A stretch of 14,950 nucleotides of DNA from Rhizobium sp. Q54 (GTDB lineage: Bacteria; Pseudomonadota; Alphaproteobacteria; Rickettsiales; UBA1997), in contig CAMBFP010000011.1 of NCBI GenBank assembly GCA_945865745.1, positions 1 through 14,950 on the forward strand, given 5' to 3'. Both the position numbers and the translations under genes were made by a program. The notes beneath the pieces were generated by a model. That model did no database searches and had not been told where the DNA came from. It was given only the letters and a program-made list of their open reading frames with translations. Below are positions 1-6,896 of this stretch, in pieces (the stretch's first letter is position 1; each line of letters starts with the position of its first letter).

Positions 1-2
1 AA

Positions 3-815
3 AAACCAAATCACCTCAAATGGGCAGATGAAATTGCTAAAGCCTTTTTAGGCGGTTGCGTTAATCAGCCCGTGAGGGGCTGGCTAGAAATATCGGCCTG
101 GTTGCCAATTGCTCAAGCGCCAGAGACAATTGATAAAATTGAAGCTTCAAATCATTTAAGGGTTTTGGAGAAGATGGATAATTATGTTATCGAGAAATTG
201 GCCAAAGAGGCTGAATTAAGAAGGGCTGCTGGGGAAGCGGTTCATTCGACAATGGCTAGAGTGGAGATTGAAGCTGGCAATGCCTTATTTAGAGAAGTTC
301 ACAAAAAACTTCTTTCTAATGAGGATATTTCTGAATCTTGGCCAGGAGTTCCTAATTCAATTGCTTACGAAGATACAATAACAACATGGCTTACTAAAGA
401 AAAAATCGAAGAGGCATATAAAGAAGCAAAAGAAACCCTGAGACAAAATCCTGAGGAAGTGGCAAACTATTTGGCCAAATCACATCATTCTGGAACTTGG
501 GGTCTTGTTGCCTTTCCCCAAGAGCTAGAGGAAATAGACAAGAAATATGTAAAAAAAATGGAGTCTTTGAGTGAAAATAGCGCAGAAGATCTTAAAGAAA
601 TGATTTCTCTCGCTAAAGAAAAAGAAGTTGCGGTGATCAAGGCAATTATAGATCTTAGTGAGGCTCCTTTTAAAGCTAGAAGTAATGGCGCAAAAGCAGC
701 AGCAGAAGAAGGTATTCCAAGGGGCATACCTTCTTCGCCGTCTAGCGAAAGTCTTAAAAGAAAAATAAGCTGTAGTGATCCAGACAATTATAGATCTTGG
801 CGAGGCTTCTTTTAA
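3..815 (+). CDS. NEL-like effector, C-terminal part (5' end outside window)
   Basis: The frame is open from the left edge, so the gene starts outside the window; the first usable internal start would be GTG at 72, but in-frame residues upstream (KPNHLKWADEIAKAFLGGC) look like real protein. The product is helical and charged. It resembles a NEL-type E3 ubiquitin ligase domain: a Cys in a loop after an Ala-rich helix (FLGGCVNQP, Cys at 57-59), then VEIEAGNALF about 75 residues later, matching DPIETHLAYL of the clear NEL protein at 8251-9651, then a WLTKEKIEEA helix like its MTKDDLDSA. Known NEL enzymes have Cys-x-Asp; this one reads Cys-Val-Asn, so activity is uncertain. The C-terminus enters a tandem repeat whose second copy is out of frame, so the original protein was probably longer. 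The NEL assignment rests on residue pattern only; a plain coiled-coil protein is the alternative. Confidence 0.5.
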   Translation, partial: KPNHLKWADEIAKAFLGGCVNQPVRGWLEISAWLPIAQAPETIDKIEASNHLRVLEKMDNYVIEKLAKEAELRRAAGEAVHSTMARVEIEAGNALFREVHKKLLSNEDISESWPGVPNSIAYEDTITTWLTKEKIEEAYKEAKETLRQNPEEVANYLAKSHHSGTWGLVAFPQELEEIDKKYVKKMESLSENSAEDLKEMISLAKEKEVAVIKAIIDLSEAPFKARSNGAKAAAEEGIPRGIPSSPSSESLKRKISCSDPDNYRSWRGFF

Positions 816-894
816 GGATAGAGGTAAGGGCGCAAAAGCAGCAGAAGAAGATATTACAAGCGGCAGATTATCTTCATCGTCTATCGAAAGTCTT
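621..894 (+). repeat. Imperfect tandem duplication (~140 bp, two copies)
   Basis: Copy 1 (about 621-755) and copy 2 (about 763-894) share long blocks, for example caattatagatctt at 643 and again at 785, and gaaagtctt at 747 and 886. The offset is 142 at the left and 139 at the right, because copy 2 has lost one gca codon. The left offset is not a multiple of three, so copy 2 lies in another frame from copy 1. Read in its own frame, copy 2 gives the same peptide pattern (IIDL.EA.FK.R..GAKAA.E). An in-frame TAA at 766-768 precedes it and a TGA at 934-936 ends it. Confidence 0.8.
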
Positions 895-936
895 GGCGGC
901 AATAAAAAAGGCGGCTCGAGATGTGTAATTTTGTGA
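769..936 (+). pseudogene. Out-of-frame tail of the NEL-like gene
   Basis: This frame continues the repeat peptide of the upstream gene (IIDLGEASFKDRGKGAKAA, then SSSSIESLGG and a Lys/Gly-rich end) but is shifted by one base from the 3-815 frame and preceded by TAA. A GTG at 775 could start a 53-residue peptide, but no ribosome site is visible. It most likely encoded the original C-terminus before a one-base insertion in the A-rich stretch near 754-768 and a nonsense change. I infer decay rather than a separate gene. Confidence 0.55.
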
Positions 937-1277
937 TTTGAAGTTATTTCTTAAAAAACTTCGAACTCAAAAGATTTAACTTAAATCTCTCTTTATCGCA
1001 GGCAGGTTTTAGATCAAAGGCTTGGTTTGCAGCGGTTTCTTTAGGAATTGCATCATCAACTTTTATTGCGCGGATTATTGCGCGGAAAAAAATTGGTGAC
1101 TGAGGCTTAGAAAAAAAATTTTAGAGAAGTCGAATAAAATCAAAATCATCAGATTTTTTATTCTGAGTTGGTGCAGAATCTTTAGGAGATTTGCGAGAAG
1201 ATTTGGATGGCTTTAAGTTTGTTAAGCTAAAATCTTTTTCTGCAACCGCATGAATTCTTCCGCCTTTTCAAATAAAA
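937..1277. other. Intergenic stretch with short protein-like remnants
   Basis: No convincing gene. On the plus strand an open frame 942-1100 has no ATG, GTG or TTG at its start, contains a hydrophobic run (AWFAAVSLGIASSTFIARII) and ends in TGA; it may be the tail of a lost membrane protein. On the minus strand a frame ending with TAA at 1122-1124 reads as a Ser/Lys/Asp-rich tail (SRKSPKDSAPTQNKKSDDFD), and an overlapping frame just downstream of dgt reads LFEKAEEFMRLQKK. Neither has a start codon I can defend. They may be fragments of a gene that once followed dgt. Confidence 0.35.
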
Positions 1278-2426
1278 CTAGATCAGCTCGTTAAACTCTT
1301 TAATCGCATAACGATCAGTCATGCCGGCGATGTAGTCAGAAATTAAAATGGCGAGAATTTTGGGGTCAGAGATTTTTGCAGCAAGCTCGGCGCGCTCGTC
1401 AGGCAGGCAACTTGGCGAATTCATGTAGAAATCAAATAATCCGCCGACGATTTTTTTGGCGCTCGCGGTCATGCGATTTACGGTTGAGTGACGATACATG
1501 TTTTCCATCAAAAACTTCTTCAGTGCTTGATGTGCGAATTCCATCTCGAAGGAAAAATGAACGAGAAGTTTTTTGGCTTCTCGAATGTCTTTTTCGCTTT
1601 CAATTTTATTATCGCTGAGATTTTTTTTCGTCTGTTCGATTGCATTCATTACCATCGCCAGAGTGAAGCGTTTCTTGGCTTCGCCAACTAGCATTTCGTG
1701 TTTTATTTTTGGATATTTAGCGAGAATTTCTTGGTAAATTTTTCCAATTACTGGCAAAGAAAAAAGCTCTTCGACCTTAAATAAATCAGCGCGCAGACCG
1801 TCTTCAATGTCATGATTATTGTAAGCGATATCATCAGAAATTGCAGAGATTTGCGCCTCGAGTGAGGGGAAGTTTTTTAGATCTAAATCATGCGCAGCGT
1901 TATATTTGCCAATGTAATCCTCTGGATCAAAAACTGGGCCATTATGCTTCACTACACCTTCAAGCATTTCCCAAGAAAGATTTAAACCTTCGAATTCGAT
2001 AAATCGCGTCTCTAGTTTTGTAATAATTTTTAGCGTATGTCCATTGTGCGAAAAGCCACCGAATGGCTGCATTTTCTCATTTAATGCATCTTCGCCAGCA
2101 TGGCCAAAAGGTGTGTGACCTAAGTCGTGAGCAAGAGAAACTATCTCGGCCAAATCTTTATTAACCTTTAAAGCACCAGCAATCCAACGTGCGATTTGCG
2201 CAACTTCAAGTGAGTGAGTTAATCGCGTACGATAGTGATCACCTTCATGATTCACGAAAACTTGCGTCTTATATTGAAGTCTTCTGAAGGCAGAGGAGCC
2301 AATAATTCGATCACGATCACGACCAAAAATTGAACGGAATTTTGAATCATCATAAACTTCATGATACAAGCGCCCGCGCGACTTCATTTCATCAACAGCA
2401 AAAGGAGCGAGTTCAAAATCTATCAT
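1278..2426 (-). CDS. dgt: Deoxyguanosinetriphosphate triphosphohydrolase-like HD protein
   Basis: This 382-residue cytosolic protein belongs to the Dgt/HD-domain family, which hydrolyses dNTPs to the nucleoside and triphosphate and so limits dNTP pools. The metal site is visible: RTRLTHSLEVAQ (His71), LAHDLGHTPFGHAGEDAL (His100-Asp101) and SDDIAYNNHDIEDG (Asp198-Asp199). The N-terminal GRDRDRIIGSSAFRRLQYKTQVF is the usual family signature before the HD core. Length is normal for the alphaproteobacterial form, and the ATG start at 2426 gives MIDFELAPFAVDE. That ATG overlaps the stop of a 26-codon membrane-peptide frame (ATGA), suggesting translational coupling. The gene lies downstream of kbl on the same strand with 272 bases between, so a shared transcript is possible. 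Exact dNTP preference cannot be read from sequence. Confidence 0.9.
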   Translation of the reverse strand: MIDFELAPFAVDEMKSRGRLYHEVYDDSKFRSIFGRDRDRIIGSSAFRRLQYKTQVFVNHEGDHYRTRLTHSLEVAQIARWIAGALKVNKDLAEIVSLAHDLGHTPFGHAGEDALNEKMQPFGGFSHNGHTLKIITKLETRFIEFEGLNLSWEMLEGVVKHNGPVFDPEDYIGKYNAAHDLDLKNFPSLEAQISAISDDIAYNNHDIEDGLRADLFKVEELFSLPVIGKIYQEILAKYPKIKHEMLVGEAKKRFTLAMVMNAIEQTKKNLSDNKIESEKDIREAKKLLVHFSFEMEFAHQALKKFLMENMYRHSTVNRMTASAKKIVGGLFDFYMNSPSCLPDERAELAAKISDPKILAILISDYIAGMTDRYAIKEFNELI

Positions 2427-2503
2427 AATTTTTTAGCAATAAGGTAGGCAACTGCCAGAGTCACGACTACAATTTTAAGCGCAAAAATCGTAGCTTTGAT
2501 CAT
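2423..2503 (-). CDS. Tiny membrane peptide upstream of dgt (candidate)
   Basis: ATG at 2503 opens a 26-residue frame of one hydrophobic helix flanked by lysines (MIKATIF, then LKIVVVTLAVAYLIAKKL). Its TGA stop (2425-2423) overlaps the ATG of dgt as ATGA, a typical coupled arrangement. An in-frame GTG at 2560 would give 45 residues with a basic N-terminal extension. No clear Shine-Dalgarno lies before either start. I do not recognise the peptide. The helix and exact overlap argue for a real gene, but chance is possible at this size. Confidence 0.4.
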   Translation of the reverse strand: MIKATIFALKIVVVTLAVAYLIAKKL

Positions 2504-2617
2504 GATGCGCTTCGTGTTAATATTAAGAGCGGGATGCCCAGCGGCGCGATTTTTTCTCACTATTTTTTTAAGTAATAATATCTGTATTGAGCAATTATCA
2601 CACGATCATCTTCAGCC

Positions 2618-2681
2618 AAATAAACCGAGGAATTTTGGCGAGGTGAATCGCTTCTCGAGTGAAATTATCACGTGTTTATTT
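2618..2681. repeat. Inverted repeat in the kbl-dgt spacer
   Basis: Arms aaataaac (2618-2625) and gtttattt (2674-2681) are perfect 8-base complements enclosing 48 bases. Inside the loop CGAG/CTCG-type elements could extend the fold on the minus strand. A 9-base direct repeat aattatcac occurs at 2593-2601 and 2663-2671. The repeat lies just after the kbl stop (2699), so it could mark RNA processing or protect the mRNA end. There is no U-run, so it is not a classic intrinsic terminator. Confidence 0.3.
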
Positions 2682-2698
2682 GCGCTAAATAGACCTGG

Positions 2699-3907
2699 TT
2701 AAACAACCCCTAATTTCTTTCCGACCTTGATGAAGGCTTGAACGGCGCGATCAAGATGATCTTTTTCATGAGCGGCAGAAATTTGCACGCGAATCCGCGC
2801 TTCGTTTTTTGGCACAACCGGAAAAGAGAAAGCGATCACGTAGATTCCTTCTTCTTCAATCATAATTTTAGCAAATTTGCTCGCAAGAAGAGCGTCGCCA
2901 AGCATCACTGGAACTACTGGGTGCACGCCATTTTTATCACGCACATCAAAGCCGGCTTCAACCATTTTTTTGCGGAAGTAAGCGGTGTTTTCAGCAAGCT
3001 TTTTAATCAAAGTTTTTGAGTGAGAAATCATGTCGAGAATCTCGATTCCAGCTGAGGCAACTGCTGGCAAAATATTGTTTGAAAAAAGATAAGGACGCGC
3101 CTTGTTACGTAATTTTTCGATGATTTCTTTGCGTGAAGCAATAAAGCCTCCACATCCACCACCCAATGATTTACCAAGGGTTGAAGTGACGATGTCAACA
3201 CGACCTTCAACGCCATGAAATTCTGCAGTGCCACGGCCATTTTCGCCAATAAATCCGGTCGCATGGCAATCATCAACCAAAACTATCGCATCATATTTTT
3301 CAGCTAAATCGCAGATTGATTTAAGATCGGCAATATCGCCATCCATTGAGAATACGCCGTCGGTGACCAATAAACGATTTCTATGTTTTTGTGCTTCTTG
3401 TAATTTTTTTTCTAAATCTGCCATATCGTCAAATTTATAGAAATAGCGCGCAGCCTTACAAAGCCTGATTCCATCGATGAGACTCGCATGATTTAGATCG
3501 GCAGAAATTATTGCATCTTCATTATCGAGAAGCGCCGAGAAAACGCCGCCATTAGCAGTAAAGCAGGAAGAAAAAGTGACCACATCTTCAAATCCCAAAA
3601 ACTCAGCGAGCTTGTTTTCGAATTTTTTATGAATATCGAAAGTACCGCAAATGAAACGAACTGAAGCGGTGCCAAGGCCATATTCATCAAGAGATTTTTT
3701 AGCGACTTCGACCACGTTTCTGTTATTCGCCAAGCCGAGATAGTTGTTAGCGCAAAAGTTGAGAAGATTCTTTTTTATACCCTTATGGAGGATTTCGATG
3801 TTTGAAGATTGTGATGAAATAATTTCATACTCATCTTTGGCTAGCCCGGCTTCGCGGATATATTCAAGTTCAGATTTAATGCTGTTTAGAAATTCTGCTT
3901 TGATCAT
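2699..3907 (-). CDS. kbl: Glycine C-acetyltransferase (2-amino-3-ketobutyrate CoA ligase)
   Basis: This is a PLP enzyme of the alpha-oxoamine synthase family. Kbl cleaves 2-amino-3-ketobutyrate with CoA to glycine and acetyl-CoA, the second step of threonine breakdown. The product from ATG 3907 is 402 residues, the usual Kbl length; the frame runs 20 codons further upstream but that part does not look like the family. Visible marks are NFCANNYLGLA near residue 50, GTASVRFICGT near 80, VDDCHATGFIG near 212 with the cofactor-binding Asp/His, and TSTLGKSLGGGCGG with PLP Lys246. BioF, HemA and SPT are relatives, but the GTASVRFICGT and DDCHATGF forms favour Kbl. No threonine dehydrogenase (tdh) lies beside it, so substrate supply must come from elsewhere. 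Confidence 0.9.
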   Translation of the reverse strand: MIKAEFLNSIKSELEYIREAGLAKDEYEIISSQSSNIEILHKGIKKNLLNFCANNYLGLANNRNVVEVAKKSLDEYGLGTASVRFICGTFDIHKKFENKLAEFLGFEDVVTFSSCFTANGGVFSALLDNEDAIISADLNHASLIDGIRLCKAARYFYKFDDMADLEKKLQEAQKHRNRLLVTDGVFSMDGDIADLKSICDLAEKYDAIVLVDDCHATGFIGENGRGTAEFHGVEGRVDIVTSTLGKSLGGGCGGFIASRKEIIEKLRNKARPYLFSNNILPAVASAGIEILDMISHSKTLIKKLAENTAYFRKKMVEAGFDVRDKNGVHPVVPVMLGDALLASKFAKIMIEEEGIYVIAFSFPVVPKNEARIRVQISAAHEKDHLDRAVQAFIKVGKKLGVV

Positions 3908-3960
3908 ATTCAAATTTTTGATTGGGATAAAAATGCGACGATATTTCTCGCCCCAAGGAA

Positions 3961-3988
3961 TTGACAAGTCAAAATTCTTTCATATTTT
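3961..3988 (+). promoter_or_regulatory. Probable promoter of the small lipoprotein gene
   Basis: A consensus -35 TTGACA (3961-3966) is followed after 16 bases by TATTTT (3983-3988), about 50 bases before the ATG at 4041. The -35 sits in the palindrome TTGACAAGTCAA (3961-3972). On the opposite strand TTGTCA (3967-3962) and TATCGT (3944-3939), 17 bases apart, could serve kbl, so the two promoters would share this palindrome. Confidence 0.5.
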
Positions 3989-4040
3989 TCTCAACATTTC
4001 CAGCACCCGCAGCGAACCAAAAACTTCAAATAAAATCAAA

Positions 4041-4244
4041 ATGAAAAAATTAATCGCCTGCCTAGTTGCCCTAACTTTCGTTGCTTCTTGTGCAAAATTC
4101 AGTGGCAACAAAGAAACTGGAGCCAACAAATATTCAGCTAAAAAAGAAGAATCTTCAAAAGTTGAAGTCAAAAATGAAAAGAAAGCTGAAAAAAAAGAGA
4201 AGAAAGCCAAAGTTAAAAAACACGGCGGATCAGAAGTAAAATAA
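4041..4244 (+). CDS. Small Lys/Glu-rich lipoprotein
   Basis: The 67-residue product starts at ATG 4041 with a lipoprotein signal: MKKLIACLVALTFVASC, with lipobox VASC and the modified Cys at residue 17. The mature part is about 50 residues of Lys, Glu and Ser with no predicted fold (for example KNEKKAEKKEKKAKVKK), resembling small entericidin-like or unclassified envelope lipoproteins, though no family can be named. The open frame extends upstream to 3744, but that portion is antisense to kbl and lacks a signal peptide, so 4041 is preferred. It has a good upstream promoter and a strong terminator directly after its TAA, so it is a single-gene transcript. Its role is unknown; the basic tail could bind LPS, nucleic acid or peptidoglycan, which is speculation. 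Confidence 0.7.
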   Translation: MKKLIACLVALTFVASCAKFSGNKETGANKYSAKKEESSKVEVKNEKKAEKKEKKAKVKKHGGSEVK

Positions 4245-4253
4245 TTTACTATA

Positions 4254-4292
4254 GCCTCGACTCCTTACTTTACCTGGAGTCGGGGCTTTTTT
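4254..4292 (+). terminator. Strong intrinsic terminator
   Basis: Stem arms GCCTCGACTCC (4254-4264) and GGAGTCGGGGC (4276-4286) pair over 11 positions with one G-T wobble and an 11-base loop, followed directly by six T (4287-4292). It ends the lipoprotein transcript. The likely thiL start at 4297 lies only four bases beyond the T-run. Confidence 0.9.
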
Positions 4293-4296
4293 GTTT

Positions 4297-5202
4297 GTGA
4301 AAGAATTCCAACTAATCAAAAAATTTTTTAAACCGCTTACCAAAAACCAATCGGCTGCCCGCGAACTTGCCGATGATGTTGCGCAGATTTCTGATCTTGT
4401 AATCAGCAAAGATATGTTTGTCGAAGATGTACATTTTTTACGCGCTGATGGTGGATTTAAAATCGCTTCTAAACTTTTACGCACAAACTTATCCGACTTA
4501 GCCTCTTCTGGCTCTACGCCGCTTTGCTACATGCTCGGATTTTCTAAAAATAAAAATACTGACGAAAAATTTTTACGCGATTTCGCACGCGGACTAAAAT
4601 CAGTTCAAGATGAATTCGACCTTTATTTGATTGGCGGCGATACAGTAACTTCAGAAAAACTTTTCTTTTCAGTAACGATTTTTGGCAAAACAAAAAACGC
4701 TAAAGTTTTATCTCGTAACGCCGCAAAAGACGAAGACTTAATTTATGTTTCTGGATCAATTGGGGATGCCTTTTTAGGCAGAGTTCACAAGACTTCGGAA
4801 TATTTTTTAAATCGTCATTTTTTCCCAACTCCACGCATCGAACTTGGTAAAAAATTACTCGAAAAAAATTTAGCAAAATGCGCGATTGATGTTTCGGATG
4901 GCTTACTTGCTGACCTGCAACATCTCTGCACAGCGTCAAAGCTAAAGGCTGAAATTCATCTCGAAAAAATTCCACTTTCGCCACTCGCAAAAAATCCTCT
5001 CGAACTACTTTCGAGCGGCGATGATTACGAATTAATTTTTTCGGTTAATCCAAAAAATCAGAAAAAAATTTCTACCTTGGCAAAACAGATGAAACTTGAT
5101 TTAACCTGCATCGGGAAATTTACTGCTGCGAAGAAATGCGAGGTTATTCTTCTTGATCGCGGCAAAAAAATTAAGCTTAACAAATTGGGTTATGAACATT
5201 AA
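4297..5202 (+). CDS. thiL: Thiamine-monophosphate kinase
   Basis: ThiL phosphorylates thiamine monophosphate with ATP to the active cofactor thiamine diphosphate in the cytosol. The 301-residue product has the family's ordered metal- and nucleotide-binding motifs: ADDVAQI near residue 28, VEDVHF near 46, LRTNLSDLASSG near 65, LIGGDT near 111, IDVSDGLLADL near 196 and SSGDDYELIF near 240. It belongs to the PurM/AIR synthetase-like fold. I chose GTG 4297 (KEFQLIKKFFKPL follows, matching the usual EFxLI start); TTG 4291 is possible but lies in the terminator T-run. The first motif is a slightly divergent form of GDDAA. Its 3' end overlaps the RDD gene by 11 bases. How it is transcribed is unclear, because a strong terminator sits immediately upstream. 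Confidence 0.9.
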   Translation: MKEFQLIKKFFKPLTKNQSAARELADDVAQISDLVISKDMFVEDVHFLRADGGFKIASKLLRTNLSDLASSGSTPLCYMLGFSKNKNTDEKFLRDFARGLKSVQDEFDLYLIGGDTVTSEKLFFSVTIFGKTKNAKVLSRNAAKDEDLIYVSGSIGDAFLGRVHKTSEYFLNRHFFPTPRIELGKKLLEKNLAKCAIDVSDGLLADLQHLCTASKLKAEIHLEKIPLSPLAKNPLELLSSGDDYELIFSVNPKNQKKISTLAKQMKLDLTCIGKFTAAKKCEVILLDRGKKIKLNKLGYEH

Positions 5203-5857
5203 CGAAATTCTCCTTTTCGGAAGCAAAAATAAAAAATACGCGACCTCGCTTAAACGCAGCTCTGCAGCGATAATAGATGTTTGGATCACTCTGCTTTTGC
5301 GCGCTTTTTTTGCACAAATTATTGGCTTACTTTGGCTGAACCAGCAAATGCTCGATTTCATCTTAGAATTTAAAGCTGAGTTCGGCACCGACATTCCCAA
5401 AAATACTCCGGAACATATCAACTTCATTATTCACCACCCCTTCTTCTTCTACATGCTAATCTTTTACGCTTTTATCGTGATGATTGGCGCAGTTTATCAC
5501 TCTTACCTAAACTCTTCAGCCTGGAACGGCACAATCGGAAAGCGAGCAATGAAAATAATGCTAACTACGAAAAACGAACTGCCGATTACTTTCGGTCGTG
5601 GCATGCTTCACTACTTTCTTTCACTGCTTCCATTCGTATTTTTATTTTACTTACTCGCTTATCAAATTCGTTACGAGGTCAATCTCTACCAGGCCATTAC
5701 ATCTTCTGATGCCAATATTTTTCTTGGGATAGTTTTTGTGCTTTGGGTGCAAATTCACCTCTTCACCAAAAATAAAGTTACCGCTTATGACATGATTACA
5801 AATGTTGTCTCGATCAATGGAAGAAACAGCGCCAAGTGGCCTTGGTCTAAAGTTTAA
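5192..5857 (+). CDS. RDD-family membrane protein
   Basis: The ATG at 5192 lies inside the end of thiL (11-base overlap) and gives 221 residues. The N-terminus has the RDD pattern of Arg and Asp in the first membrane helix (LKRSSAAIIDVWI, Arg22 and Asp29). Further hydrophobic segments lie at about 25-48, 80-107, 145-167 and 180-196, so it is an inner-membrane protein with roughly four helices. GTIGKRAMKI near residue 113 and TAYDMITNVVSI near 197 match the conserved GxxGKxxx and HD-like spots of the family. RDD proteins are poorly understood; some have been linked to ion transport. Overlap with thiL implies co-translation, not necessarily shared function. Confidence 0.75.
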   Translation: MNINEILLFGSKNKKYATSLKRSSAAIIDVWITLLLRAFFAQIIGLLWLNQQMLDFILEFKAEFGTDIPKNTPEHINFIIHHPFFFYMLIFYAFIVMIGAVYHSYLNSSAWNGTIGKRAMKIMLTTKNELPITFGRGMLHYFLSLLPFVFLFYLLAYQIRYEVNLYQAITSSDANIFLGIVFVLWVQIHLFTKNKVTAYDMITNVVSINGRNSAKWPWSKV

Positions 5858-5881
5858 AATACTCTTTTTTCACTCTTAATC

Positions 5882-5911
5882 TTAGCAAAAGCTGGAATTA
5901 AGGGCTATAAA
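5882..5911 (+). promoter_or_regulatory. Probable lpxC promoter
   Basis: TTAGCA (5882-5887) and TATAAA (5906-5911) are separated by 18 bases, and the -10 is preceded by GC and followed by AT, close to consensus. Transcription would start about 25 bases before the lpxC ATG. The region holds an imperfect inverted repeat, cttaat (5875-5880) with attaag (5897-5902), around a smaller AGC-AAAA-GCT hairpin. Confidence 0.45.
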
Positions 5912-5942
5912 ATGAGTGAAGATAAAACCTAAAAAATGCAAA

Positions 5943-6815
5943 ATGTTAAACATCTCTCAAAAAACTATTAACAGCAAAATCAGCTGCAACTCGGTTGGTT
6001 TGCATTCTGGTAACGACGTTAAAATGACGCTACTTCCTGCGCCATGTAACAGCGGAATAATTTTCCGCAGAATCGATGTCGAAAAAGGCAAAAATGAAAT
6101 AAAGGCTAGTTACAAAAATGTTGTCACCACCAATCTTGGCACAACAATCGCTAACGAGTTTGGCACCAGAGTTGCAACTATAGAACACTTGATGGCTGCG
6201 ATCTGGGGAAGCGGGATAGACAACCTCATCGTCGAATTAAACAGCGAAGAAATTCCAATCATGGATGGCTCTTCTTCGCCCTTTATGTTTTTGATTGAAT
6301 GCTCTGGGGTCAATATTCAAGAAGAGCAGCGCCGCATGATTGAAATCATCAAGCCAATTCGCGTCGAAGAAAAAAATCCACTTGGCGACAAATTTATCGA
6401 GTTAACTCCCGCTCCAGAATTCTCGCTCGACCTTCATGTCGACTTTAATCACAAGCACATCCAACAACAAAAATTCGATTACCATTCGAGTCTAACTTCT
6501 TTTAAAAACGACATCAGTCGAGCACGCACTTTTTGCTTTCAGCATGAAATTGAGCACATGCACAAACTTGGATTAGCCAAGGGCGGGTCACTCAGAAATG
6601 CGATTGTTGTAAATGATGATGGCGTTGTGAACGAAGGTGGATTGCGCTACAAAGACGAATTCGCTCGCCATAAAACTCTCGATTTTTTAGGAGACATGTA
6701 TCTAGCCGGACACTACATCATCGGCCACTTCAACGCTTCAAAAGTTGGGCATGGCATCAACAACAAAATGCTTCACGAAATTTTTGCAAATGAAGGAAGT
6801 TGGAGATTGGTTTAG
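5943..6815 (+). CDS. lpxC: UDP-3-O-acyl-N-acetylglucosamine deacetylase
   Basis: LpxC is the zinc hydrolase that commits UDP-GlcNAc to lipid A synthesis in the cytosol, so this organism most likely makes LPS. From ATG 5943 the product is 290 residues, near the family norm. The N-terminus QKTINSKISCNSVGLHSG is the usual LpxC start; a GTG at 5916 would only add nine basic residues. Zinc ligands are His82 in EHLMAAI and His243/Asp247 in ARHKTLDFLGD. The catalytic Glu81 and His270 (KVGHGINNKML) are also present, as is FRRIDV near residue 41. All key residues are intact. It sits after the RDD gene but has its own likely promoter. Confidence 0.95.
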   Translation: MLNISQKTINSKISCNSVGLHSGNDVKMTLLPAPCNSGIIFRRIDVEKGKNEIKASYKNVVTTNLGTTIANEFGTRVATIEHLMAAIWGSGIDNLIVELNSEEIPIMDGSSSPFMFLIECSGVNIQEEQRRMIEIIKPIRVEEKNPLGDKFIELTPAPEFSLDLHVDFNHKHIQQQKFDYHSSLTSFKNDISRARTFCFQHEIEHMHKLGLAKGGSLRNAIVVNDDGVVNEGGLRYKDEFARHKTLDFLGDMYLAGHYIIGHFNASKVGHGINNKMLHEIFANEGSWRLV

Positions 6816-6896
6816 TAAAACATTATACCTAAGAAAACTCTGAATAACTCACAAATCTCTTAACTCACAGCTAAGATTTTTAAATTTTTTAAATAG

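Noticed and set aside
525..902. Minus-strand open frames opposite the NEL-like gene and its repeat.
   Set aside because: They mirror the repetitive, Lys/Glu-rich coding sequence of the other strand and show no domain or start signal.
3028..3690. Additional open frames overlapping kbl on both strands.
   Set aside because: They lie wholly inside a gene with a complete set of family motifs and have no recognisable content.
3744..4040. Extending the lipoprotein gene upstream to make a 166-residue protein.
   Set aside because: The added part is antisense to kbl and would bury the signal peptide and lipobox that begin exactly at ATG 4041.
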